NCBI RefSeq assembly: GCF_025060895.1
Contig: NZ_JANZKV010000107.1
Location: forward strand, 1-32,374
From: Stieleria sedimenti
GTDB lineage: Bacteria > Planctomycetota > Planctomycetia > Pirellulales > Pirellulaceae
Reading direction: 5' to 3'
DNA length: 32,374 bases
Shown piece after piece: positions 24,398-32,374 of this stretch; position 1 is the first letter of the stretch, and each line of letters opens with the position of its first letter. The position numbers and the translations under genes are program-made. A model generated the notes under the pieces. That model made no database searches, was not told where the DNA came from, and was given only the letters and a program-made list of their open reading frames with translations.

Positions 24398-26107
24398 GTG
24401 GTGACGACCGTGCCTAACTTTCAATTCTCCCGCCCGCTCGCTGTCGCCTTGTTGGCAGCATTTTCGCTTAGCCCGCTCGGCGCACCGAGTGCCATCGCAC
24501 AGACCTCCTCGGGCCAGCATCGCGATGACGTCGATGCGTCCGAGCATGTGCAGGCGGCCCGTGCCAGCTGGTCTCCCACCCGATCTTCTGCGGGCGTGAA
24601 AAAGCAAGTCCGGCGTCCGGCGAGTCAGCCTGCGGTGCAACCCAAGAACAGTCGCCACGCCCAGGCGGTGCGACCGACCCAGCGAACCTCGACCGGCAAA
24701 CCGGCTTCGTCGGACGCCGCTACGGTGCATCCGTCGGGCGTCCGGCAAGCGGGACATCAAATCCCAACGCCTCCGCCGATGGAAGGCGAAATCATTTACG
24801 AATCCGCGATTGTCGACGGCTCATGCGACGCGATGGGAGCGAGCTGCGGTTGCGGTTCGGTCGGCTGTGACGGGATTGGTTGCGATTCGATGGGCAGCTG
24901 TGGGCCGAATTGCGGATGCAGCATGTGCGGCGAGCTTCCCAGTGGACGTGCTTGGCGACCGGCTATCACGCTCAGTCTTCCCCAAGACGGTTGGATTTCA
25001 TTCGAAGGCCTCGGGATTTGGTCCGACGGGATGGAGTTGCCCGCACTGGTCACGCAATCACCCTCGGGAACCGATCAGGCTGACGCCGGAGTGTTGACAC
25101 GAGGCACCACGACGACGCTGTTTGGCGGCCCCGGTCGGGACCTGTTCGAAGATTCACGTACCGGTTGGAGACTGAAGTTCGGATTCTGGTTGGATCGATG
25201 CCACACGTGGGGTGTCGGTGCGGACTATTTGGAACTCGATCGCGAAACCGAATCTTTCTCGGCCACCAGCACGGGCGACCCGGTCTTGGCTCGACCGTTC
25301 TTCAACACGCTGACCGGGCGAGAGGACGCCGAGCTGGTCGCGTTGAACAACGGTGCCGACATCCAGTTGACCGGGACGGTCGGCGTGACCGCTTACAGCG
25401 AACTTGCCGGTGGCAGCTTTTATCTGCGACGAATGATGTGCTGCGATGAAGGTTGCCGCCAATGGTTGTTCTGCGGATGTGCCGGACACTACTGCTCGCG
25501 ATCGGAATTTCGAGTGGGATATCGATTCATGCAGCTCGATGAAGGGGTGGGCATCACCGAAGACCTGACCAACAACGGAACCTTCAACATTGGTGACTTC
25601 GATATCATGGATCAGTTTGATACCGAGAACCAATTCAACGGCATCGACCTCGCTTGGAACTACCGGATCACACGCGGTTATTGGACATGTGAAAGCCTCG
25701 TCCGGTTGGCGGTCGGCAACACGCGTCAAACGGTTCGCATCGCGGGCCAGACGGTGATCGTCGATCGCAACGACACGACCAATCAGACGACGGACACGTT
25801 CGACGCGGGTCTGTTGGCACTGGCGTCCAACAGTGGCACGCACCAACAAGATGAGTTCTCCGTGCTGCCGGAGTTGAATCTGACGCTGGGGTACCAGCTG
25901 ACCGATCACTTCAAGGCGACGTTCGGATACACCGGAATCTACTGGTCCAACGTCGTCCGTCCGGGGCAACACATCCCGACGATGATTGACACCAATCAGT
26001 TGCCGCCGGCGATCACCGGTGCCAGCGATCCCCGTCCCCTGTTCGCCTTCGATACGACCGACTACTGGGCTCACGGCTTGACCTATGGCCTGGAGTACCG
26101 GTGGTAA
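24398..26107 (+). CDS. BBP7-family outer-membrane beta-barrel protein
   Basis: About 569 residues from GTG 24398. A signal peptide (SRPLAVALLAAFSLSPLGAPSAIAQ) is followed by a Pro/Ser/Arg-rich stretch and a Cys/Gly-rich cluster with about ten cysteines in 35 residues. The barrel domain opens with 'GWISFEGLGIWSDGMELPALVTQSP', a segment characteristic of the planctomycete BBP7 family, and continues as alternating beta-strands to 'HGLTYGLEYRW'. The C-terminal aromatic supports an outer-membrane barrel. The open frame begins at ATG 24305, but that would bury the signal peptide; GTG codons at 24398, 24401 and 24410 are better starts and none has a strong Shine-Dalgarno. The role is structural or transport; the substrate is unknown. 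Confidence 0.85.
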   Translation: MVTTVPNFQFSRPLAVALLAAFSLSPLGAPSAIAQTSSGQHRDDVDASEHVQAARASWSPTRSSAGVKKQVRRPASQPAVQPKNSRHAQAVRPTQRTSTGKPASSDAATVHPSGVRQAGHQIPTPPPMEGEIIYESAIVDGSCDAMGASCGCGSVGCDGIGCDSMGSCGPNCGCSMCGELPSGRAWRPAITLSLPQDGWISFEGLGIWSDGMELPALVTQSPSGTDQADAGVLTRGTTTTLFGGPGRDLFEDSRTGWRLKFGFWLDRCHTWGVGADYLELDRETESFSATSTGDPVLARPFFNTLTGREDAELVALNNGADIQLTGTVGVTAYSELAGGSFYLRRMMCCDEGCRQWLFCGCAGHYCSRSEFRVGYRFMQLDEGVGITEDLTNNGTFNIGDFDIMDQFDTENQFNGIDLAWNYRITRGYWTCESLVRLAVGNTRQTVRIAGQTVIVDRNDTTNQTTDTFDAGLLALASNSGTHQQDEFSVLPELNLTLGYQLTDHFKATFGYTGIYWSNVVRPGQHIPTMIDTNQLPPAITGASDPRPLFAFDTTDYWAHGLTYGLEYRW

Positions 26108-26189
26108 TCGTTAAAACCTGCAGCTGGGTGAATTCTTCTCCGCCTCGGGCCGATAGCAGCGATTGAGACTGGTCTCCCCCCGAACAATT

Positions 26190-26252
26190 GAACGCCGATC
26201 GCATTCAGGCAATGGATCATCCACGATTCTCGTATCGTGGCGATCGGCGTTC
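26190..26252 (+). promoter_or_regulatory. Large stem-loop before the giant surface protein gene
   Basis: Outer arms GAACGCCGATCGC (26190-26202) and GCGATCGGCGTTC (26240-26252) are an exact 13-bp inverted repeat. Inside is a second perfect stem, CCACGAT (26221-26227) and ATCGTGG (26234-26240), with a 6-base loop and an 18-base bulge on one side. It lies 28 bases before the ATG, in the leader, and has no T run, so it is probably a regulatory RNA structure. Confidence 0.7.
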
Positions 26253-26279
26253 GGATCACCCGATTACAGGAACGTCCCC

Positions 26280-29200
26280 ATGGTCTGGCAGCGAATGATT
26301 CAGCGACTGGTGCGTCGCAAGCATCGTTCAGATACCGAAACAAGAAGCAACAACCGTCGCGTGCTGCGGCACGAGTCATTGGTCAAACGCCAATTGCTGG
26401 CCGCTGATATTGGTGCAATCTCCGGTGTCGCGTTTACGGACCTGACCGGTGACGGTTTGACCGGCGATGATCCGCGTTTGGAAGGCGTGACGGTGGAGCT
26501 TTATCGCGACACCAACGCGAACAACACCTTCGATGCGGGAACGGACGTGTTGGTCGACACCGTGACGACCGACACCAGTGCAGACCCTGTGCCGGGGCAG
26601 TATCGATTCGACGACCTTTCGGTGGACACCTACTTCGTGGTCCAAGGTGCGGCGCCGGGTGACGTCGACGAGCCGTCGGCTCAACTGGTCGAAATCACCG
26701 CCGATGACGCCGATGGCGAAACCATCGTGACGATCGATGATTTCACCAGCGGCGCGCAAATCGCGACAGCCATCGCGACCCAGACGGTCGATCAAACCGT
26801 CTCGGCGGGGAATGCCTTGGGCGGATTCCGAGACGCCCGGCTGACTCATACCGGTGCTGCCGGCAACACGACGTTCCAAGTCGACACGGCCAACCAACTG
26901 ATGAGTCTGAGCACCGGCGGCGGGGCGACGAGCGAAGTGACGGTCGAGTATGACGGGAACGATGGAGGCTTCGGGTTGACCGTGCCGCCCGGATTCTCGC
27001 CGATCTCATCGTTGGCAGGCGGAACCGCCGGTGGAGCCGTCCCGACCAATACCGGGATTGAAATCGTCGGTCGTGGGGCCAACCAAGCAGAATCGATGAT
27101 CGTGACCGTCATCACGTCGGCAACCGAAGGGTCGGAGATCACCATTCCGATCCAGCAGAACGCGACGCTGCAGTCCGTCTTCGTCCAGTTCGACGATGCC
27201 GGTTGGGGAATCATCGCGAGCGAGCCCGGTTTCACCGCGCCGGCCGACTTCAATAGCATCATCGCAATCCGCGCCCAAGCCGTCGTCACCAACGCCGACA
27301 ACGACATCTTCTTTTCCGTCGTCGAATCGCGAGGACCAGCCCCGGTCACCACCAATCTGCAGAACACGCAGTTGTTGACCCTCGGCGGTACCGTCTTCTC
27401 CGATTTCGGCGGTGGAGCGGACACGAACGACGGCGAACTTGATGGCGGCGAAACGGGTGTGTCCGGAGTCACCGTCGAACTGTACGCCGATCCCGGCGGC
27501 GGTGGCGCCATCGACCCGAGCACGCAGACCGCCGTCGCAACCACAACGACTGACGGCAACGGCGACTATTCCTTCGCCCAACTCTCCGCCGGCAACTACC
27601 TCGTGGTCATTCCCGAGTCCGAGTTGGGAACCGGGCAATCTTTGTTCGGCCACATTTCCAGTACCGGAAACGATCCGGCAGCGGATCCGGATGACGACGT
27701 CAGTGGCGACGACAACGGAACCCTGGTCGCGGGCGTCGGAATCGTCACCGGCGAAATCACCTTGGTCGCCGGCGCCGAACCCACTGATGACGGCGATACC
27801 GATTCCAGCACCAATCTGTCTGTGGATTTCGGTGTCGTTCCGACGATCGATCTGGCGATCACCAAGACGCTTGACTCCGCCGCCTCGACCTTGCAAAGCG
27901 GTGGAGAAGCGTTTTTCGACATCGCCTTCCAAAACAACGGCCCGCTCGATGCGACCACCGTGGTGATCGAGGACTTGATTCCCACCGGGATGACGATCAA
28001 TCAGGCCAATTCGAACTTTGGTAGCTACACCCCGACGATCAACGGCCAGGATCTGAGCGTCGCGATCGGCACGCTGACCGCCGGTGCAAGCGATACCATT
28101 CGGATCGCCGTCGACATCGACACCGAACAAACCGCAGATTTGACCAACACCGCGACGATCAGCGGCGACCAGGTTGAAACCGACGACACGAACAACTCCG
28201 ATGACGCCGTGGCCGCATTGGTCACCACCGACCTGGCCATCACCAAGTCTGACAACACGACCGGATCGGTCGTCGCCGGAGAAGAATTCACGTACACCAT
28301 CACGGTGACCAACAACGGTCCGGACACCGCGACGGGAATCACCGCAACGGACAATCTGCCCAGCGACCTGTCGTTCGTCAGTGCCACGTTCACCACCGGA
28401 AGCGGAACGGTGACCGAAAACCCGGCCGGTAGCGGCAGCCTGTCGATCAGCATCGATGATTTGGCCGCGTCCGCGACCGCGGTCATCGACGTCGTCGTGC
28501 TCGTCGCAGCCGACGCCGGTGATACCCTCGACAACACGGCCACCGTCGCCGGATCGCCCGACACCGATTCCGATCTGTCCAACAACACGGCGACCGAATC
28601 CACTCCTGTGGTTCGCAACGTGGATGTCGCCGTCACCAAGACCACGGCCGGGACCGCCGTTGCCGGTGAGTCCTTGAGCTACACCGTCGAAGTCACCAAC
28701 AACGGTCCAGGCGTTGCCCGAGGCGTCGAGGTCGTCGATACGTTGGATTCACGTTTGACCTTCGATAGCTTCGATGCCGGAACATCGGGGGTCACGGTCA
28801 CCGAGAATGGCCAGATCCTGACGTTTGATGTCGGCACGTTGACCAGCGGGCAAACCGAAACGTTTACCTTCGTCGTCGACATCGCCAGTTCGGCCACGGG
28901 CACATTGACCAATCAAGCCGACATCACGACTAGCGATATCGACACCGACGCAACCAACGACAGTGACGACGTCGACGTGGCGATCACCGTGGACACCGAT
29001 TTGGTGATCACCAAAGACGTCGATGCGGCGACCGCGGTCCCAGGACAGGATACGTTGACCTACACGTTCACGATCTCCCACGATACCGACAGCGTCAGCG
29101 ATTCCGGCGAAGTCACCTTCACCGACACGCTGCCGGCCGGTGTGACCGGGTTGACCATTGACGCACCCGATGCCACGTCGTCCGGGTTCGACACCGCTCA

Positions 29201-30515
29201 ACAAACCGTGACCGTCGTTCACGATCCGATTCCAATCGGCGAGACCCGAACGTTCACCGTCACCGTGTCGGTCAACGAAGATGCGACGGGATCGATCGTC
29301 AACACCGGCAGCATCACCGTGGCCGGTGCGGAGTCGGACACCACCAACAACAGTGACACGGCGACGACCGATGTGACACCACAGTTCGATGTGACGCTGA
29401 CCAAGTCCGCCGCAGACACGACGCCGGATCCGGGCAGCAACGTGACGTACACGATCGACGTGACCAACTCCGGACCGAGCACCGCCACCAACGTGGTTTT
29501 GACCGATGACGTGCCGACCGGATTGACGTTTGTCAGCGGATCCATCAACGGGCAAGCGGCAACGCTGTCGGGCAGCACGGTGACCTTTCCCGCTGTCTCG
29601 CTGGACGAAAACGAGACCTTGACCGCGACGTTGGTCTTCACCGTCGGTGTCGATGCCAGCGGGACGGTCACCAACACCGCCAGCGTCACCGCCGACACGG
29701 GCGAGACGGACACGACCAACAACTCGGCAACTGCCGCGATCACCGCGACACCGCAAGCCGATTTGACGGTCGAGAAAACGGTCGATGACGACATCGTCCA
29801 AACCGGAGATTCGCTGGTTTACACCGTCACGGTGACCAACAACGGTGTGTCCACGGCGTTCGGCTCGGTTGCGACCGATACGCTTCCGGCCGGCGTCACC
29901 TTCGTCAGCGGTACCGACCAAGACAACAATGCCTTGTCGGCCACAGGCGGCGTGGTGACCGTCGACGCCGGTGATCTCGCGCCCGGCGCGTCGTTCAGTT
30001 TCACCATCAATGCAACGGTTGATAGCACGGCAACTGGAAACCTGCAAAACGTCGTGGTTGTATCAACAACGACGAATGAATCGGACGATACCAATAACAC
30101 CGACTCAGCGACCACGGCCGTCGATCCGATGATTCGGTCGATCCGCGGTTCGGTCTACTTTGATCGGGACAACGACGGTGTTTTTGATTCCGATGAAGTG
30201 GGCATCGAGGGTGTTCTGATTCGACTGACCGGAACCGACAGCTCCGGTGATGCGATTGCCGAACGCACCGTGTTGACCGACGCAAACGGCGATTACCAAT
30301 TCACACAATTGGGAGCGGGAACCTACCAGGTCGAAGAGGTTCAGCCGGAAGATTTCCTCACAGGTCAGAACACCGTCGGCAGCGGAGCGACCGCCACCGT
30401 CGTCGACGACGTCTTCACCGATCTGGACCTCGGAATCGACGAAGACGCAACCGGTTTTAACTTTGGAGAACGAGCACAAGTGCTATCGAAACGACGCTTC
30501 CTCGCGTCCTCGTGA
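26280..30515 (+). CDS. Giant exported surface protein with SdrD-like and DUF11 repeats
   Basis: A 1411-residue protein. The N-terminus is basic and then has 'RRVLRHESLVKRQLLAADIG', a planctomycete-type motif at the start of large exported proteins. Order of domains: SdrD B-like (about 48-150), a mixed beta region (150-365), a second SdrD-like domain (365-515), six DUF11 repeats starting near 520, 650, 781, 906, 1036 and 1160 (each with a D-L-x-I/V-T-K opening and a TNNGP-like core), and a last SdrD-like domain (1284-1390) with a calcium-type loop DRDNDGVFDSDE. It ends SKRRFLASS. Aspartate and threonine dominate, cysteine is absent. Likely an adhesin or matrix protein. AGGAA precedes the ATG at 26280. 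Confidence 0.88.
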   Translation: MVWQRMIQRLVRRKHRSDTETRSNNRRVLRHESLVKRQLLAADIGAISGVAFTDLTGDGLTGDDPRLEGVTVELYRDTNANNTFDAGTDVLVDTVTTDTSADPVPGQYRFDDLSVDTYFVVQGAAPGDVDEPSAQLVEITADDADGETIVTIDDFTSGAQIATAIATQTVDQTVSAGNALGGFRDARLTHTGAAGNTTFQVDTANQLMSLSTGGGATSEVTVEYDGNDGGFGLTVPPGFSPISSLAGGTAGGAVPTNTGIEIVGRGANQAESMIVTVITSATEGSEITIPIQQNATLQSVFVQFDDAGWGIIASEPGFTAPADFNSIIAIRAQAVVTNADNDIFFSVVESRGPAPVTTNLQNTQLLTLGGTVFSDFGGGADTNDGELDGGETGVSGVTVELYADPGGGGAIDPSTQTAVATTTTDGNGDYSFAQLSAGNYLVVIPESELGTGQSLFGHISSTGNDPAADPDDDVSGDDNGTLVAGVGIVTGEITLVAGAEPTDDGDTDSSTNLSVDFGVVPTIDLAITKTLDSAASTLQSGGEAFFDIAFQNNGPLDATTVVIEDLIPTGMTINQANSNFGSYTPTINGQDLSVAIGTLTAGASDTIRIAVDIDTEQTADLTNTATISGDQVETDDTNNSDDAVAALVTTDLAITKSDNTTGSVVAGEEFTYTITVTNNGPDTATGITATDNLPSDLSFVSATFTTGSGTVTENPAGSGSLSISIDDLAASATAVIDVVVLVAADAGDTLDNTATVAGSPDTDSDLSNNTATESTPVVRNVDVAVTKTTAGTAVAGESLSYTVEVTNNGPGVARGVEVVDTLDSRLTFDSFDAGTSGVTVTENGQILTFDVGTLTSGQTETFTFVVDIASSATGTLTNQADITTSDIDTDATNDSDDVDVAITVDTDLVITKDVDAATAVPGQDTLTYTFTISHDTDSVSDSGEVTFTDTLPAGVTGLTIDAPDATSSGFDTAQQTVTVVHDPIPIGETRTFTVTVSVNEDATGSIVNTGSITVAGAESDTTNNSDTATTDVTPQFDVTLTKSAADTTPDPGSNVTYTIDVTNSGPSTATNVVLTDDVPTGLTFVSGSINGQAATLSGSTVTFPAVSLDENETLTATLVFTVGVDASGTVTNTASVTADTGETDTTNNSATAAITATPQADLTVEKTVDDDIVQTGDSLVYTVTVTNNGVSTAFGSVATDTLPAGVTFVSGTDQDNNALSATGGVVTVDAGDLAPGASFSFTINATVDSTATGNLQNVVVVSTTTNESDDTNNTDSATTAVDPMIRSIRGSVYFDRDNDGVFDSDEVGIEGVLIRLTGTDSSGDAIAERTVLTDANGDYQFTQLGAGTYQVEEVQPEDFLTGQNTVGSGATATVVDDVFTDLDLGIDEDATGFNFGERAQVLSKRRFLASS

Positions 30516-30643
30516 TGACTGTCCCCGCGGAATGATTCTTCGTCTCGCACTTCGCCGGAGCCGGTGATGTAGCGAAATGCTGTAAGACGATCCGATCAAC
30601 CGCGTCGACGCGACACGCTCACGCATTGGCGAGGAAGCTGCCA

Positions 30644-30681
30644 ACGCACGGCCTTTCGGGGGGAAGGCCGTGCGTTTTTTT
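30644..30681 (+). terminator. Rho-independent terminator of the giant surface protein gene
   Basis: A perfect 12-bp stem (ACGCACGGCCTT and AAGGCCGTGCGT) with an 8-base loop, followed by seven T. It lies 129 bases after the stop, with correct polarity for the plus-strand gene only. Confidence 0.93.
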
Positions 30682-30714
30682 AATTGTGTCGACCCGGCTC
30701 CATTCCACCCCACA

Positions 30715-31161
30715 TCATTCTGCCATCCCTGCCGCGAAATCGTCCGGCGAGCCTCGGAGCTCGTTTCCAGCCAACGCCCCGCGAGGTTGGCCCGAGCACA
30801 ACGGGAACAGGTGGAGCAGGTCTCCGATCTCTAAAACCTTGCCCATGGAATCCTTCACGCGGAAGTCGGTTTCGCCCTCGGTCAACCGTTCAAGCAGTTC
30901 GTTCCGGTCCGTGGATTCGGCGAGATCGAGCACATCGCCGGTTTTCAACTGAATCGCTCGGGTGCAGGATGGGACAGTCGATCCGTAGGGCTGCTGAAAA
31001 CTCTGCTTCAAATGCAGACGGTACAATTCAACCGCCAATCGGCAGGCATCTTCATTGGCACCGATGACCTCGGACTGCAAGCGTCGTCGGTCCACCCGCC
31101 AACCGCACATCGCCGCAATGCAGAGGGCCATCAACAAAATGCTCGAAAGGCGGAACTGCAT
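30715..31161 (-). CDS. Small membrane-anchored protein, unknown
   Basis: A 148-residue protein with an N-terminal hydrophobic segment (residues 5-20, RLSSILLMALCIAAMCGW) that looks like an uncleaved anchor or a signal peptide. The remainder is soluble, with 'AIQLKTGDVLDLAES' and 'VKDSMGKVLEIGDLLHLFPLC'. No family is recognised. CGGAG lies 9 bases before ATG 31161, which supports this start over an open frame to 31473 that overlaps panE. It is the gene after panE on the same strand, 136 bases downstream, and converges with the giant protein gene. Confidence 0.6.
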   Translation of the reverse strand: MQFRLSSILLMALCIAAMCGWRVDRRRLQSEVIGANEDACRLAVELYRLHLKQSFQQPYGSTVPSCTRAIQLKTGDVLDLAESTDRNELLERLTEGETDFRVKDSMGKVLEIGDLLHLFPLCSGQPRGALAGNELRGSPDDFAAGMAE

Positions 31162-31297
31162 TCGGGTTGACTCCGTTTGATGTCCAGCAAGGCGACCGAC
31201 GGCACACGCTGCTCCCTCTGCGTTGGTGCATGACTGAGTCTGCGATTCTAACGTATCGTTCCAATCGCCGTGGGGCATCCCGCGTTGTTCTGGTTGC

Positions 31298-32239
31298 TCA
31301 AGATTCGACCTGGGGCTGGCGAGATGTCGCCATGAAGCACAGCATCTGGTACAGCATCTCCACTTTGGGCATCGGGACCCCGGCGGCCTTTGCAGTGTCG
31401 ATCGGCGTCTTGAGAATCTGCTGCAATTCCATCGGCCGCCCGGCCAAGTAGTCCAGCCGCATGCTGCTATCATAGGGCTTCATCGTTCGCGTGTGGTCGA
31501 TCGTCTTTTCGACCCACGTCGAATCGATCGACGCACCGCAGGCGCCGGCCGCGCGATGGACCTCGGTGATGATGTCCCGAATCAGGTCGACCGATGATTC
31601 GTTGCCGATCAATTTGTCCGTCGATGCATCCAGCGCAACTGAAAGCCCGTTGAACGGGATGTTCCACATCAACTTTCGCCAACGCACCATGTTCAAGTCA
31701 TCCGACGTTTGGACTTCGATTCCCGCCGCGCTCATCTCGGCACAAATCTGTTCGGCCTTGGACAACGTCTCCGGGGAGTTTTGATAGGGGCCGAAGACGA
31801 TGCGTCCGTAGTCGATGTGGCGGATGTGACCCGGCCCGACTTTGTTGCTGCATAGAAAACAGCAACCGCCGAAAACGCGTGGGGCGCCGAGTCGTTCCGC
31901 GACGGATTGTTCGACGCCGAGTCCGTTCTGCAACACCAGCGCCACGCCGCCTTGCGAAGTCGGCTGGGCCAGCAGCGATGGCAGCAGATGATTGTTGACC
32001 GTTTTTAAACCGATCAACGTGACGTCGCAGGCCGGGATGGTCTCGATCGACGCGTGCGCGTTGACCTGGGGCAGGTCGAAATCGCCCCAGTGGCTTTCGA
32101 TCTTCCATCCGTGCTCGCGGACGTGTTCGTAATCGGAGTGCAACAGAAAATGAACGTCGTGCCCGGCCCGGGCGAGCATCGCCCCGTACAGTCCTCCGAC
32201 GGCGCCCGACCCGAGAATCGCATAGCTTTGTTTGATCAT
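31298..32239 (-). CDS. panE: 2-dehydropantoate 2-reductase (ketopantoate reductase)
   Basis: A 313-residue NADPH-dependent reductase of usual length. The Rossmann motif is ILGSGAVGGLYGA (8-20), followed by 'LVLQNGLGVE' (101-110). The catalytic lysine is probably K189 in RWRKLMWNIPFNGLS, with the substrate-binding SSM-x-x-D motif near Ser258-Asp263 and Glu271 in RPMELQQI, all as in PanE/ApbA. It reduces ketopantoate to pantoate for coenzyme A synthesis. It stands alone, with no panB or panC adjacent, and the ATG at 32239 puts the Rossmann motif in the normal place. Divergent family members reduce other 2-keto acids. Confidence 0.92.
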   Translation of the reverse strand: MIKQSYAILGSGAVGGLYGAMLARAGHDVHFLLHSDYEHVREHGWKIESHWGDFDLPQVNAHASIETIPACDVTLIGLKTVNNHLLPSLLAQPTSQGGVALVLQNGLGVEQSVAERLGAPRVFGGCCFLCSNKVGPGHIRHIDYGRIVFGPYQNSPETLSKAEQICAEMSAAGIEVQTSDDLNMVRWRKLMWNIPFNGLSVALDASTDKLIGNESSVDLIRDIITEVHRAAGACGASIDSTWVEKTIDHTRTMKPYDSSMRLDYLAGRPMELQQILKTPIDTAKAAGVPMPKVEMLYQMLCFMATSRQPQVES

Positions 32240-32276
32240 CGTGATTGATTTGGTAGTGGGATCGCGAATGACGCGG

Positions 32277-32322
32277 TGGGCTCAACTTACGAAACTAGGG
32301 GCGGTTTGTCGATTTGAGCCCA
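32277..32322. repeat. Inverted repeat upstream of panE, family A-related
   Basis: TGGGCTCAA (32277-32285) and TTGAGCCCA (32314-32322) are a perfect 9-bp inverted repeat. Bases 32301-32320 (GCGGTTTGTCGATTTGAGCC) resemble the left flank of family A copy 1 (1741-1763), so part of the same repeat family may continue past the window edge. Confidence 0.55.
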
Positions 32323-32374
32323 AGACCACTGGGTCAAGCTTCGCTTTCTCGTGCTGGGCCCGTAGGCTCGCGCC

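Noticed and set aside
28749-30047. A 432-codon open frame on the minus strand inside the giant surface protein gene
   Set aside because: It arises from the repeated Asp/Thr/Val codons of the DUF11 repeats. The product is Arg/Gly-rich without any domain, while the plus strand encodes well-formed repeats.
1-32374. tRNA, rRNA, insertion sequences, prophage or defence genes
   Set aside because: No cloverleaf-like segment, transposase, integrase, restriction or toxin-antitoxin signature was recognised by reading; a covariance-model scan could not be run.

Overview
The window looks like a chromosomal segment of a planctomycete, most likely of the Pirellulaceae (Rhodopirellula/Stieleria-like). The basis is a BBP7-type Cys-rich outer-membrane barrel, a giant DUF11/SdrD-like surface protein with an 'R-x-LLA' N-terminus, a DUF1080 secreted protein, a DUF2617 protein, many Pro/Glu-rich lipoproteins, weak Shine-Dalgarno signals, and REP-like palindromes between genes. 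I recognised no tRNA, rRNA, IS element, prophage or CRISPR array.

Layout. 1-1.3 kb (minus): a secreted DUF1080 protein and a small exported CYICH cytochrome with a strong terminator. 1.3-2.0 kb: a gene-poor spacer with two palindromic repeat families. 2.0-4.2 kb (minus): fabZ-fabI-ilvE, reading fabZ first. 4.6-6.3 kb (plus): pgsA and a CPBP-family intramembrane protease. 6.5-9.3 kb (minus): a polytopic membrane protein of GT-C type and the ribosome-assembly GTPase Der. 9.4-12.2 kb (plus): a family 4 Fe-S uracil-DNA glycosylase and a divergent Mur-ligase-like protein. 12.2-16.3 kb (minus): an exported five-heme cytochrome translationally coupled (TGATG) to a putative outer-membrane beta-barrel. 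16.6-17.8 kb (plus): an unknown C-terminally anchored protein and a lipoprotein. 17.8-19.4 kb (minus): a secreted HExxH protein and trpG/pabA. 19.5-21.2 kb (plus): DUF2617 behind a structured leader, a 27-bp tandem repeat, and a HisA-like TIM barrel. 21.2-23.8 kb (minus): a DEAD-box RNA helicase and a proline-rich lipoprotein. 23.9-24.2 kb: 7-bp and 9-bp tandem repeats. 24.4-30.5 kb (plus): BBP7 barrel and giant adhesin-like protein, separated by a large stem-loop and closed by a textbook terminator. 30.7-32.2 kb (minus): a small anchored protein and panE (ketopantoate reductase).

The housekeeping genes (fabZ, fabI, ilvE, pgsA, der, trpG, panE) are standard. The most interesting unit is the cytochrome/beta-barrel pair at 12.2-16.3 kb, which has the gene logic of a porin-cytochrome electron conduit across the outer membrane. 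Other notable items are the Mur-ligase-like protein with a changed P-loop, the stem-loop before the giant surface protein, the structured leader before DUF2617, and the repeat families. All functional calls are from reading motifs in the translated sequence; no database search was run.
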